Source of the DNA: Acinetobacter chengduensis
GTDB taxonomy: Bacteria > Pseudomonadota > Gammaproteobacteria > Pseudomonadales > Moraxellaceae
Length of the DNA stretch: 64,000 bases
Assembly (NCBI RefSeq): GCF_003664645.1
Contig: NZ_RCHC01000001.1
Span: 124,001-188,000, forward strand
Direction of reading: 5' to 3'
The position numbers and the translations under genes are program-made. The notes under the pieces were generated by a model. That model did not search any database. It saw only the letters and a list, made by a program, of their open reading frames with translations, and was not told the DNA's origin. Positions within the stretch are counted from its first letter, which is position 1. Every line of letters begins with the position of its first letter. Positions 36,392 to 45,146 of this stretch are shown in pieces.

Positions 36392-37156
36392 TTATTTAAG
36401 TTGAAAATCGAATGGTTGTTCCACACGTGTTGGATATGCCACACCATTTTCAATATATTTGGTGAGTTGAGCCCGTTTAACTGCCGCCGTTACTTTACGG
36501 TTTACAGCTGGGCTACAGCTCGAATTCCTCGCATCTGCAGAAATGACTTTACCTTGTTCATTGGCTGAAATAGCAACCACTAATGAACATGAGTCTTTTA
36601 ACTCCCCGCCCTCAAAGCTCACTTTCGGTGAACGTAACCATGATACACCGCCACCTAAAGAAACACTTTTTGGTGCAGGTGGAGATGGCGGTGCTGGAGG
36701 CGCAGGCGGTGCCGGAGGCGCAACTGGAGCAGGCGTAGGTACAGGTGTTTTTGTTTCTGACACGACTGTGCTAACGACTGGCGTTGGCTTCACTGGAGTT
36801 TCTACTGGTTTTACAACTGGTTTTGGTGTTTCAGCCTTTTTCACCTGTTGTACTTTTTCAACTTTTTTTGGCGGTGGTGGTAAAGGCTTGTCTACAATTT
36901 TAACTTCTTTCGGCTTTGGCGGCTCTTTTTTAGGCTCTGGCTTCGGCTTAGGAGGCAACGGTTTAGGTGCTTCCTGAAGTTTCACAAAACGGACTTTTAA
37001 CGGTTCTTTATCAATGGGTTTTAATTCTGGGGTTTTCATTTGACCCACAGCCCACAACACTCCTGCGTGCCCAATAACCACTGCAACAAGCGCAGTAAGG
37101 ACTTTCTTTTTCATCGCATTCGGATCTGGCATCATCGGAGTAGAAGAAGGAGTCAT
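36392..37156 (-). CDS. tonB: TonB energy transducer
   Basis: 254 residues from the ATG at 37156 (MTPSSTPMMPDP); an in-frame TTG upstream is unlikely and the ATG 8 codons on (MPDPNAMKKK) is a possible alternative. Single membrane anchor about 16-34 (VLTALVAVVIGHAGVLWAV, with the functional His), then a long Pro/Lys-rich spacer spanning the periplasm (about 55-165, PKPLPPKPKPEPKKEPPKPK) and a C-terminal TonB domain (SYSLVVAI-like fold, PTRVEQPFDFQLK). It would serve the three receptors in this window. A Fur-like site lies upstream. Confidence 0.93.
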   Translation of the reverse strand: MTPSSTPMMPDPNAMKKKVLTALVAVVIGHAGVLWAVGQMKTPELKPIDKEPLKVRFVKLQEAPKPLPPKPKPEPKKEPPKPKEVKIVDKPLPPPPKKVEKVQQVKKAETPKPVVKPVETPVKPTPVVSTVVSETKTPVPTPAPVAPPAPPAPPAPPSPPAPKSVSLGGGVSWLRSPKVSFEGGELKDSCSLVVAISANEQGKVISADARNSSCSPAVNRKVTAAVKRAQLTKYIENGVAYPTRVEQPFDFQLK

Positions 37157-37248
37157 TAAAATCAATATACCTTAAACAAGTGACTGCGCTTAAAATGAAA
37201 ATTGCAATCAAACTCATCGGTTCGAACAATTAAAGTGGCATAATGATA

Positions 37249-37267
37249 AATGAGAAGTGTTTTCATT
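37249..37267. promoter_or_regulatory. candidate Fur box for tonB-exbBD
   Basis: On the minus strand AATGAAAACACTTCTCATT, 15 of 19 matches to the Fur palindrome (counting N). It sits between TTGCAA and TATCAT (18-bp spacing), a plausible promoter facing tonB, and closely resembles the block before the receptor at 10136. Confidence 0.62.
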
Positions 37268-37325
37268 TGCAACTATTAATTCGGTTATTTTTATGGCTTT
37301 TTTGAATAATGAATAAGCTCAAAAC

Positions 37326-37356
37326 AAAAAAGGCATACTTAAAGTATGCCTTTTTT
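37326..37356. terminator. terminator after purU
   Basis: AAAAAAGGCATACTT/AAGTATGCCTTTTTT, a 15-bp stem with a 1-nt turn region; strong T tracts on both strands. Confidence 0.87.
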
Positions 37357-37375
37357 AAACGCTATATTCAAAGCA

Positions 37376-38242
37376 TTATTGGAATACAACTGTTTTATTG
37401 CCATGCACAATAATACGATCTTCCAAGTGCCATTTTACAGCGCGTGCAAGTACATTTCGCTCAACATCTTGACCTAATTCACGTAGTTGCTCTACGGTAA
37501 AGTCATGATTCACACGCTCAACATCTTGCTCGATGATTGGACCTTGGTCCAAATCAGCAGTCACATAATGTGCTGTTGCACCAATTAATTTCACACCTTT
37601 TTCATACGCTTGTTTGTATGGGTTTGCGCCCACAAATGCTGGTAAGAACGAATGGTGAATATTGATGATTTTCATTTCCCATTTTTGTACAAATTCTTCA
37701 TCCAGAATTTGCATATAACGCGCTAAAACAAGTAAATCATTGCCTTGCATCAGCTCATCAATTTGCGCATAGGCTTCACGTTTGTTTTCTTTATTCACAG
37801 GAACAACTTCAAACGGAATACCAAAGTTTTCGACTGCTTCACGTAAAGAGTCATGGTTAGACACTACTTTGGTAATTTCACATGGCAAACCGCCACGTGC
37901 ATGACGCCATAAAAGTTCAAGTAATGCATGGTCAACTTTTGAAACCAAAATACCCACTTTCTTCACATCACTTACTAAGGCTAAGCGCCAGTGCATTTCA
38001 TAACGCGCAGCCACGTTATTATCAAATGTCTGTAATAAGTTATCTTTACGGCTTTGTAAATTATCAAGCTCAAATTCAACACGCATGAAATAACGTCCGC
38101 CTTGAGCTTCCGTTGCGTATTGATCAAGTGCGGTAATATTTGCTCCATGATGATACAAAAAGCTCGATACAGCTTGCACAATACCTGGCTTATCTTCACA
38201 GGTAATGAGCAAGCGCGCAGTATTTGCAGTCGACATATTCAT
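37376..38242 (-). CDS. purU: formyltetrahydrofolate deformylase
   Basis: Hydrolyses 10-formyl-THF to THF and formate, balancing one-carbon pools and supplying formate for purine synthesis. 288 residues from the ATG at 38242 (MNMSTANTARLL); the ATG at 38236 is equally possible. An N-terminal ACT domain (about 8-85, LITCEDKPGIVQAVSSFLYHHGANI) is followed by the formyl-transferase fold with the catalytic IINIHHSFLPAF (Asn-His) and GATAHYVTADLDQGPIIEQ. Single gene. Confidence 0.94.
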   Translation of the reverse strand: MNMSTANTARLLITCEDKPGIVQAVSSFLYHHGANITALDQYATEAQGGRYFMRVEFELDNLQSRKDNLLQTFDNNVAARYEMHWRLALVSDVKKVGILVSKVDHALLELLWRHARGGLPCEITKVVSNHDSLREAVENFGIPFEVVPVNKENKREAYAQIDELMQGNDLLVLARYMQILDEEFVQKWEMKIINIHHSFLPAFVGANPYKQAYEKGVKLIGATAHYVTADLDQGPIIEQDVERVNHDFTVEQLRELGQDVERNVLARAVKWHLEDRIIVHGNKTVVFQ

Positions 38243-38399
38243 TTTGGTGTGTATCGCTAAAATCAATTAATAAAATTAAGCCGAGTATTCTAACGCGTTT
38301 TAAAGACAGACTAAATAGGTAGCATCGAACATTCCATCTGTTCGAATAGACCGTCTAGTTTTTATGCAGATAAACTTGCTAGTTTAAGTACAGCTAAAA

Positions 38400-38438
38400 A
38401 ATAAAAAACACGCCTTTGTCGTCACACAAAAGCATGTT
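38400..38438 (-). terminator. terminator of the TetR gene
   Basis: On the minus strand AACATGCTTTTGT pairs with ACAAAGGCGTGTT (two G-U pairs), followed by TTTTATTTTTTAG. Confidence 0.72.
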
Positions 38439-38466
38439 GATTTTAACCCAATAGACTGATTTAAGC

Positions 38467-39174
38467 TTATTTCGCTTCTGTAGTTGTAGGTATTGAGGCA
38501 GCTAAACTTTCAAAAAGCTCTGAATCCCCCATAGTCTCCAGTAAGTGCTCATAAGTCTGACGACTTTCACCACGTAAGTACGCACCTTCCAAGAACACCA
38601 TTTGGCGCAGTGCCTGCCAAACCCATTTCTCTTCCAAATGATTTGAGTCAGTAATATGACCTGACATATACAGAAAGTTAGTCCAGTTCGTCAGTACAAT
38701 CCACAGGTTAATGATTAAGGCCTCAATTTCTGAGTCCGTCATTTCCATTAGGCCTGCATTTACAAAGGCTTTATAAATTTTTTGCCCTTGTTGCATGACC
38801 TGTCCAGCAAAGCGCGGATACATCTTGCGAAAATCTTCATTGTTTTCAACCAAATGATAAACATCACGATGTAAAAAGCGATACGCCCAAAGTTGGCTAC
38901 TTAACACTTGAAAATAACGAATTTTATCGTTGGCATCAAGAGCACGTTCTTCAGGTAACGCAAGCATTTCTAGCGTTTCCTTTTGATACTGCTCCATCAA
39001 TTCTTTAATAATTTCGCTTTTATTGCGAAAATGATAATACAAATTACCTGGGCTCATCCCAAGTTCAGCTGCAATATGGTTGGTCGTAACCGAACGTTCG
39101 CCACGTTCATTAAACAACTGCAAACTCAGCTGTAAAATACGTTCTTTGGTTTTCAACGTTTTTGTTTGGGACAT
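38467..39174 (-). CDS. TetR/AcrR-family transcriptional regulator
   Basis: 235-residue regulator. The N-terminal TetR DNA-binding domain (about 10-60) is clear: RILQLSLQLFNERGERSVTTNHIAAELGMSPGNLYYHFRNKSEII, given here as a helix-turn-helix with the MSPGNLYYHF recognition part. The rest is an all-helical ligand/dimer domain. It is divergent from an aldehyde dehydrogenase gene with 115 bp between starts, the likely target; the inducer would be an aldehyde or lipid-like compound (inference). Confidence 0.86.
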   Translation of the reverse strand: MSQTKTLKTKERILQLSLQLFNERGERSVTTNHIAAELGMSPGNLYYHFRNKSEIIKELMEQYQKETLEMLALPEERALDANDKIRYFQVLSSQLWAYRFLHRDVYHLVENNEDFRKMYPRFAGQVMQQGQKIYKAFVNAGLMEMTDSEIEALIINLWIVLTNWTNFLYMSGHITDSNHLEEKWVWQALRQMVFLEGAYLRGESRQTYEHLLETMGDSELFESLAASIPTTTEAK

Positions 39175-39289
39175 CCTAAAACAACCATAAATTCAATGTA
39201 TTAATTTCATAACACATAAAGTAACTTGACTATTTAGAGCATTTACTCTAAAAATTTAATAAATCGCTCTTTGAAAATGGTCGTGCGAC

Positions 39290-40738
39290 ATGAATAGTCA
39301 AACTAAAACAACATCAATGACACCTCATTCTCTTGATACCCAGCATCTTGAAAATATGTTGGCGCAACAAAAAAATGCATATTTGCGTTACCCGTTGCCT
39401 ACAGCAAAAGAACGCATCGACCGTTTGGCTCGTCTTAAGCGTATCTTAGTTAAGTATCAAGATCAATTTGCTGAAGCAATTAATCAAGACTATGGCAACC
39501 GTTCGATCAGTGAAACCAAAATTGGTGAACTGCTCACTTGCTTAGAACATATTAAATATTACAGCAAAAATTTAACGGGTTGGATGAAACCGTCTAAGCG
39601 TCATATTGGCATCATCCATCAGCCCGCAAAAGGCTGGGTACAATACCAGCCACTAGGTGTGGTCGGTATTATTACGCCTTGGAATTATCCTCTTCTTTTA
39701 TCCATAGGGCCACTCATTTGTGCATTGGCTGCTGGTAACCACGCCATGATCAAAATTTCCAGTGCATCGGCAAATTTTGGTTTTGTGTTAGAAAAAGCCT
39801 TAGCAGAAGCCTTCCCACAAGAGTTGGTTGCTGTAGTCAATGGCGGTGGCGCAATTTCAGATGCTTTTAGTCATTTGGCTTTTGACAAAATGATTTTCAC
39901 AGGTTCAACCAATGTCGGTAAAACCGTAATGGCAGCGGCAGCTGAAAACTTAGTGCCAGTTATTTTAGAACTGGGTGGTAAATCCCCTGTGCTGGTTCAC
40001 CCGTCAATCGATTTACAAGACGTGGCTGAACGTTTAGCTGTGGGTAAACTTTGGAATGCAGGTCAAACCTGTGTTGCACCGGACTATCTATTTTTACCAC
40101 GAGGCAAAACAGCAGAGTTTATTGACCGCTTTAAAGCCTGTGCTGAAAACATGTATCCGCATTTTGCCGATAACCAAGACTACACTTCAATTATTAATGA
40201 TAAACAGTACAACCGCTTGCAAGGCTACTTAGATGATGCCAAAGCATCGGGTGCTCAAATCATTGAAATCAACTCTAAACATGAAAATGTGGCTAGTGTG
40301 CGTAAAATTGCACCAACTTTGCTGACTGGGGTAAGCCCAGATATGCAAATTATGCAGCATGAAATCTTTGGTCCGATTCTTCCAATCATGGAATATGATC
40401 AAATTGACGATGTTATTGAGTTTATTAATAGCCGTCCGCGTCCACTTGCTTTATACTACTTCGACTTTGATCAGGCGCGTGCTGACTATGTCGCACAGCG
40501 TACTCATTCAGGGCATTTTGGACAAAACACGGTTTTAACCCATGTTGCGCAAGACGATTTACCATTTGGTGGCGTTGGTGCATCAGGTATGGGGAAATAC
40601 CATGGTCCGGAAGGTTTCTTTAGTTTGTCGCATGAACGGTCCGTGATGTCGAATCCAAAGCTGTACAGCTTGAAATTCATTCTCCCACCATTCAATAAGC
40701 CGATCCACAAGCTAATTTCGAAGACTCTTCTTCGCTAA
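39290..40738 (+). CDS. aldehyde dehydrogenase, coniferyl-aldehyde dehydrogenase-like
   Basis: 482-residue NAD(P)-dependent aldehyde dehydrogenase of the short, class 3-like branch (CalB/YwdH-type) rather than the 500-residue class. Catalytic Cys261 in NAGQTCVAPDY and general base Glu227 in LELGGKSP; the cofactor fold has VGIITPWNYPLL and FTGSTNVGK. The hydrophobic C-terminal tail (KFILPPFNKPIHKLI) resembles members acting on lipid aldehydes. Annotated relatives are called coniferyl aldehyde dehydrogenase, but the substrate is not shown by sequence. Confidence 0.9.
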   Translation: MNSQTKTTSMTPHSLDTQHLENMLAQQKNAYLRYPLPTAKERIDRLARLKRILVKYQDQFAEAINQDYGNRSISETKIGELLTCLEHIKYYSKNLTGWMKPSKRHIGIIHQPAKGWVQYQPLGVVGIITPWNYPLLLSIGPLICALAAGNHAMIKISSASANFGFVLEKALAEAFPQELVAVVNGGGAISDAFSHLAFDKMIFTGSTNVGKTVMAAAAENLVPVILELGGKSPVLVHPSIDLQDVAERLAVGKLWNAGQTCVAPDYLFLPRGKTAEFIDRFKACAENMYPHFADNQDYTSIINDKQYNRLQGYLDDAKASGAQIIEINSKHENVASVRKIAPTLLTGVSPDMQIMQHEIFGPILPIMEYDQIDDVIEFINSRPRPLALYYFDFDQARADYVAQRTHSGHFGQNTVLTHVAQDDLPFGGVGASGMGKYHGPEGFFSLSHERSVMSNPKLYSLKFILPPFNKPIHKLISKTLLR

Positions 40739-40793
40739 CTGATCAAGGCATGAGCTATCGCACATAGTCATGCCGTGTTTTATTGAAAATCGC

Positions 40794-40822
40794 TTGTCTT
40801 TTAAGCGTATTTTTGATATAAA
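40794..40822 (+). promoter_or_regulatory. sigma-70 type promoter for rpmB-rpmG
   Basis: TTGTCT (40794-40799), 17-bp spacer, TATAAA (40817-40822), about 78 bp before rpmB. Good match for a housekeeping promoter. Confidence 0.55.
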
Positions 40823-40900
40823 ACGCCCCTTGAATGATTTCATCCGTTTACTTTTTATGACTAGGCGCACAATCGGTGCTGTCTAGCAATGGAGTTCACC

Positions 40901-41137
40901 ATGTCTAAGGTTTGCCAAGTTACCGGCAAGCGTCCAGTCGTTGGCAACAACGTCTCGCACGCCAATAACAAAACCAAACGCCGGTTCGAGCCGAACCTGC
41001 ACCACCACCGTTTCTGGTTAGAAAGCGAAAAACGTTTCGTACGTCTTCGTCTAACCACTAAAGGTATGCGTATTATCGACAAATTGGGTATCGAGAAGGT
41101 TGTTGCTGACCTACGTGCTCAAGGTCAAAAGATCTAA
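40901..41137 (+). CDS. rpmB: 50S ribosomal protein L28
   Basis: 78-residue ribosomal protein from the ATG at 40901 ([12 protein letters not shown]), with GGAG 6 bp upstream; an ATG four codons earlier is not used. Signature [28 protein letters not shown] in the N-terminal half, and the basic, Trp-containing middle. Followed by rpmG after 12 bp, the usual rpmB-rpmG pair. Confidence 0.97.
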
Positions 41138-41149
41138 GGAGTCTGAACC

Positions 41150-41305
41150 ATGCGTGATAAAATTCGCTTAGTTTCTTCTGCTGGTACTGGTTATTTCTAT
41201 ACCACAACTAAGAACAAACGTACTATGCCGGAAAAAATGGAAATCAAAAAATTTGATCCAAAAATCCGTCAACACGTAATCTTCAAAGAAGCTAAAATTA
41301 AATAA
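41150..41305 (+). CDS. rpmG: 50S ribosomal protein L33
   Basis: 51-residue ribosomal protein starting [20 protein letters not shown] and ending KEAKIK. It has the KNKR...[11 protein letters not shown] core of L33. No cysteines are present, so it is the zinc-independent form. An AAGGAG site precedes the ATG by 8 bp, just after the rpmB stop. Confidence 0.97.
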
Positions 41306-41316
41306 TTTTAGATTCT

Positions 41317-41346
41317 AAAAAAAGCGGCCTTATGGCCGTTTTTTTT
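41317..41346 (+). terminator. terminator of rpmB-rpmG
   Basis: CGGCC, loop TTAT, GGCCG with A run before and TTTTTTTT after. Confidence 0.87.
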
Positions 41347-41440
41347 GCATTTTTTTTATTCGACTTGCTACACTTTAAGCATAATTGGCATTTCTTATGC
41401 TTTGTATTTCTCTCATACATACTGACTTCAGGAGGTTTTA

Positions 41441-43159
41441 GTGCCACATGATGTAGAACTTATTATCCTACTTGCAGTCGGGTTTGGTGTTGCGTTGTTT
41501 TTTGGTTATATCGCCGCACGTTTACGCCTTCCCCCACTTATTGGCTATTTAGTCGCGGGCATTATCATTAGCCCAAACACCCCAGGTGTTGTCGGTGATA
41601 TTCATTTGGCCAATCAGCTGGCCGAGCTTGGTGTCATGTTCCTCATGTTTGGGGTTGGCATGCACTTTTCACTCAATGACTTAATGCAAGTTCGACGTAT
41701 TGCCCTCCCAGGCGCAGTTTTACAAATTGCTGTAGCCACACTCTTAGGTGTTGGTATTTCTATGCTCTGGGGCTGGAATTTTGGTTCTGCACTCATTTTT
41801 GGTTTAAGCCTCTCTTGTGCTAGTACGGTTGTGTTGCTCAAAGCACTCGGTGATCGAGGTTTGCTTGAATCGGTCAATGGTAAAATTGCAGTAGGCTGGC
41901 TGTTGGTCGAAGACTTAGTCATGGTGCTTGCCTTAGTCCTTTTACCCGCAACTGCGGTGTTATTGGGTGGCCAAGCGATTGAAGGCGCCAATGCAGACGA
42001 TAGTATCTGGTTTACTCTAGGTATTACCCTACTCAAAGTTGCTGGCTTTATTGCCTTTATGCTTATTGTAGGTAAGCGTTTAGTGCCTAAAATTATGCAA
42101 ATTGTGGCACGTCTTGGCTCTCGTGAACTCTTTACCTTAACTGTTGTAGCAGCAGCGGTATCTATTGCCTTTGGCGCCTATAAAATCTTTGGCGTTTCCA
42201 TGGCCTTGGGGGCATTCTTCGCAGGGATGGTGGTAAAAGAATCTGACTTTAGTCATCGTGCCGAAGAAGAAACCCTGCCTTTACGTGAAATTTTTGCCAT
42301 CCTGTTCTTTGTTTCAGTTGGTATGCTGTTTGACCCACGCATTTTGCTCGAACAGCCACTACATGTATTGGCCGTGGTTGGTATTATCATGATAGGTAAA
42401 ACCATTGCGGCTATGGCCTTGGTGTTATTCTTCCGCTATCCATTAAATACAGCTCTGACTGTCGGTGCGAGTTTGGCACAAATTGGCGAATTCTCCTTTA
42501 TTTTGGCTGCACTTGGGGTTTCACTGAAGTTGCTTTCGATTGAAGGTCAAAACTTAATTTTGGCTGGTGCACTCATCTCCATTACCCTAAACTCCTTTGT
42601 ATTTTCAGCCGTTGAACCCTTACAAAGATGGATTCGTGAGCGCTCGTCTTTGGCTCGCTTACTTGAGCGCAGTGGTGACCCCTTGGCTATGCTTCCAGAC
42701 GAAGTCTCACAAGACTACCTACGCGATCAGGTAGTGATTGTCGGCCACGGTGAAGTTGGCCGTCGTATTACACGCACGCTCATGGAACAAAATATTAAGG
42801 TCGTGATCGCAGAAGAAAATCGTGAGATTGTAGAAAACTTACGAGAAAAAGGCATCGCTGCTGTTTCTGGTATGGCGACTGAACCAAGCGTACTCATTCA
42901 AGCTCACATTCAACATGCACGCTTATTGGTGCTGTCCCCTATGGATATTTTAGACATTCATAAAATTGTGGATATTGCCAAAACTTTGAATCCACAAATT
43001 CAGGTCTTGGTCTGTGCCGAAAGTAAGCAAGAAGCGGAAGTGATTCGCAACGACAATATTGGCGAAGTGTATTTTGCCAAAGAGGAAATGGCGAAAAATA
43101 TGAGCAATCATATTTTAAATCAAATCCAAATTGCGCATCATGAAGCCCCAACACACTAG
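41441..43159 (+). CDS. monovalent cation:proton antiporter-2, Kef/YbaL type
   Basis: 572-residue CPA2 transporter. The first 390 residues hold about 12 membrane segments with family motifs (LIGYLVAGIIISP, GVMFLMFGVGMHFSLNDL, LSLSCASTVVLLKAL, ALGAFFAGMVV); residues about 425-545 form a cytoplasmic RCK/TrkA-N Rossmann domain (VVIVGHGEVGRRI) that senses nucleotides. YbaL-like by length and by the absence of the KefC C-terminal tail. Likely K+/H+ exchange. The start is a GTG with AGGAGG 5 bp before it. Confidence 0.88.
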   Translation: MPHDVELIILLAVGFGVALFFGYIAARLRLPPLIGYLVAGIIISPNTPGVVGDIHLANQLAELGVMFLMFGVGMHFSLNDLMQVRRIALPGAVLQIAVATLLGVGISMLWGWNFGSALIFGLSLSCASTVVLLKALGDRGLLESVNGKIAVGWLLVEDLVMVLALVLLPATAVLLGGQAIEGANADDSIWFTLGITLLKVAGFIAFMLIVGKRLVPKIMQIVARLGSRELFTLTVVAAAVSIAFGAYKIFGVSMALGAFFAGMVVKESDFSHRAEEETLPLREIFAILFFVSVGMLFDPRILLEQPLHVLAVVGIIMIGKTIAAMALVLFFRYPLNTALTVGASLAQIGEFSFILAALGVSLKLLSIEGQNLILAGALISITLNSFVFSAVEPLQRWIRERSSLARLLERSGDPLAMLPDEVSQDYLRDQVVIVGHGEVGRRITRTLMEQNIKVVIAEENREIVENLREKGIAAVSGMATEPSVLIQAHIQHARLLVLSPMDILDIHKIVDIAKTLNPQIQVLVCAESKQEAEVIRNDNIGEVYFAKEEMAKNMSNHILNQIQIAHHEAPTH

Positions 43160-43172
43160 CCTGACTAGGCTG

Positions 43173-43201
43173 TAAAAAACGCACGCTTCTGTGCGTTTTT
43201 T
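43173..43201 (+). terminator. terminator after the antiporter gene
   Basis: AAAAACGCAC, loop GCTTCT, GTGCGTTTTT. Confidence 0.85.
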
Positions 43202-43302
43202 ATTTTCCATTTTTCAACACGCGCTAGTCAAAACAAATCAAAACCGATAAGCTTCAAATACTTAATAAGACATATTTAAATATAATTTTTTTCGAGGGCA
43301 AT

Positions 43303-43920
43303 ATGCATTCAAAAGGCACACTCACCACATGGAAAGACGAGCAAGGCTTTGGGTTTGCAACAACAGAACATCAAGCCGATAAAGTCTTTGTGCATATTAA
43401 AAACTTTAGCTATAAAACACGGCGCCCATGCGAAGGCGATCAACTGGTCTATGACATTAAAATGGATGCCAATCAGCGCCCTCAAGCCGTCAATATTCAA
43501 TTTTTACATGACTTTGAACGAAAAAAATTACGCAATCAACGTCATCACCAAGCTGAAGAAGGCAAGCAATTGCTGTCTAAAATAGCAGCCTATCCATTTA
43601 TTTTAGTGTTATTGGCCTTATGTTTTTGGGGGAAAATCAGTATTTGGGTTATTGGCTACTATACTGTGCTGAGCCTACTGACCTTCTTTTTGTATTGGAA
43701 AGATAAAAATGCAGCGCAAAACAATCAACGTCGTACACCAGAAAAAACGCTTCATCAATGGAGCTTTTTGGGAGGCTGGATTGGCGCACTGATTGCTCAA
43801 TTGAGCTTACGCCATAAATCACAAAAGAAAGAATTTCGTGAAACCTTTTGGCTTACTGTGTTTGGAAATATTGTGCTGTTTGCGCTATTTGTCTATTTCA
43901 CTTGGCAAACACCACTTTAA
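43303..43920 (+). CDS. cold-shock domain / DUF1294 membrane protein
   Basis: 205-residue two-part protein. Residues 1-68 are a cold-shock, nucleic-acid-binding fold (GTLTTWKDEQGFGFATTEHQADKVFVHIKNF, with the FGFAT and VFVHI RNP-like strands). Residues about 95-203 are a DUF1294 membrane domain with four hydrophobic segments and the conserved RTPEKTLHQWSFLGGWIGALIAQ and HKSQKKEFRETFW. This fusion is known in proteobacteria, but its job is not; it may bind RNA at the inner membrane (inference). Confidence 0.87.
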   Translation: MHSKGTLTTWKDEQGFGFATTEHQADKVFVHIKNFSYKTRRPCEGDQLVYDIKMDANQRPQAVNIQFLHDFERKKLRNQRHHQAEEGKQLLSKIAAYPFILVLLALCFWGKISIWVIGYYTVLSLLTFFLYWKDKNAAQNNQRRTPEKTLHQWSFLGGWIGALIAQLSLRHKSQKKEFRETFWLTVFGNIVLFALFVYFTWQTPL

Positions 43921-43946
43921 AGTAAACTGAATACAGACACGCATAA

Positions 43947-43970
43947 AAAACGCACCACAAGGTGCGTTTT
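43947..43970. terminator. bidirectional terminator after the CSD/DUF1294 gene
   Basis: AAAACGCACC, loop ACAA, GGTGCGTTTT; also 14 bp from the stop of the converging small gene. Confidence 0.83.
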
Positions 43971-43983
43971 AATTTTTAAATCA

Positions 43984-44262
43984 TTAACTCATATATTGTG
44001 GTTTTTCATCCACAACATCTGCTTGCCATTCATTAACTTGTTTTTCTAGCAAACCATAGAGTGCAGCCTGAATCATCTGCTGCGCAATCGCAGGTGTTTG
44101 ATCCCCAAGTAAGGCTCGAACTTCTTCATTAAATTGAATTGTCACCAAAGGCTCTTGCTCTGAACCTGCATTACGCAAGGCCAGCTCACCACCTTCAAGT
44201 TGCACAAGTTCTAAAATTGCGTCTTGATTTCCAAATAATTCTTTCAACTGTTCTATAGACAT
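43984..44262 (-). CDS. small conserved-looking protein of unknown function
   Basis: 92 acidic residues from the ATG at 44262 (MSIEQLKELFG), chosen for its GGAGG site 4 bp upstream; the frame is open for five more codons. Strands with alternating charges (ELVQLEGGELALRN, PLVTIQFNEEV) and a helix (AIAQQMIQAALYGLLEKQV) suggest a small folded cytoplasmic domain. No known family or motif recognised. Downstream of the DUF6586 gene on the same strand, 108 bp away. Confidence 0.68.
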   Translation of the reverse strand: MSIEQLKELFGNQDAILELVQLEGGELALRNAGSEQEPLVTIQFNEEVRALLGDQTPAIAQQMIQAALYGLLEKQVNEWQADVVDEKPQYMS

Positions 44263-44370
44263 ATATCCTCCATGCACAACATGGTGGCAAAGGCAGTTGC
44301 ACTTTGCTCGGCTTAGATGATTAATATCGGGTTGAAATGGGTAATTTCAAGTAGTGCGCATTAAATCAAA

Positions 44371-44874
44371 TTAGAACTCGACCATTTCATTACGAAAACC
44401 ATCAATCAACTGTGTCAACTCACGATGCCATTCCCGTAAGATTTTAGTATCTGGCAACCATGCTTGAGGCGACTGCGTCACTTTAATAATTAAATTTGAC
44501 GAGGTTTCTGCCTCAGGTTCAGGTGCACTAGGTTCTGGCGCATACTGACACATCCGATAAGCACACTTTAATTCAGCAATAAATCCATCCTTGGCCAATT
44601 TTTGCATGACGGATATTTCAGGAGACACCTGACCTTTAGCCGCCATGTGCTCTTCTACAGATTTTAAAGTTGGACTCAAGTCATTTAAACGATAATAACG
44701 CACCAGCTCCTGTAAGAATGCCAATACCGCACCGTGTAAGTGAAATACCGCAGCCTCTCGATGTGCTTGTGCTTGCTGAACATGATCTATTTGCTCAGCT
44801 TGCTGACAAGCCAGTCGGGCAAAATAGAGTTTTTGATTGGTGCGGTCGGCATGGAAACGGGCTACACGAGACAT
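44371..44874 (-). CDS. DUF6586-type protein
   Basis: 167-residue cytoplasmic protein, mostly helical. The N-terminal 75 residues (RFHADRTNQKLYFARLACQQAEQ; HREAAVFHLHGAVLAFLQELVRYY) match the pattern of DUF6586, found in Acinetobacter and Pseudomonas. A Pro/Glu-rich linker near residue 112-122 leads to a short C-terminal part. Function unknown. Confidence 0.68.
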   Translation of the reverse strand: MSRVARFHADRTNQKLYFARLACQQAEQIDHVQQAQAHREAAVFHLHGAVLAFLQELVRYYRLNDLSPTLKSVEEHMAAKGQVSPEISVMQKLAKDGFIAELKCAYRMCQYAPEPSAPEPEAETSSNLIIKVTQSPQAWLPDTKILREWHRELTQLIDGFRNEMVEF

Positions 44875-45098
44875 AAGGATGATTTCCTGAGCTTTGACAA
44901 ATTTTGGCCCTTATAAAGTAATTCCGACAGATGCTTTTTACAATCAGATTTGCTTAAGCTTCACAATTATTTTGAGATTCCGTATATAAAAAATTAATTT
45001 TTCTGATATATCACATTGAGAATAGTAATTGATTTTTCACATATTTAAGCTTGCTGGTCAATACATGCAGGCGTATGATTTGCGCAAAATTATCTAAT

Positions 45099-45117
45099 AA
45101 TGATAATTATTTACATT
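45099..45117. promoter_or_regulatory. Fur box for the CirA/FepA-like receptor
   Basis: AATGATAATTATTTACATT matches 17 of 19 positions of the Fur palindrome (counting N), the best of the four in the window. It lies 29 bp before the receptor start. Confidence 0.78.
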
Positions 45118-45146
45118 TTTATTATTGATTATGACCGGGGTTTATC

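Noticed and set aside
36543-36977. 144-codon glycine-rich open frame antisense to tonB
   Set aside because: It is the complement of the Pro/Lys-rich TonB spacer; CCN codons read backward give Gly-rich protein. No ribosome site or family.
41614-42036. 140-codon reverse frame inside the antiporter gene
   Set aside because: Entirely within a well-supported membrane protein gene; composition is that of an antisense shadow.
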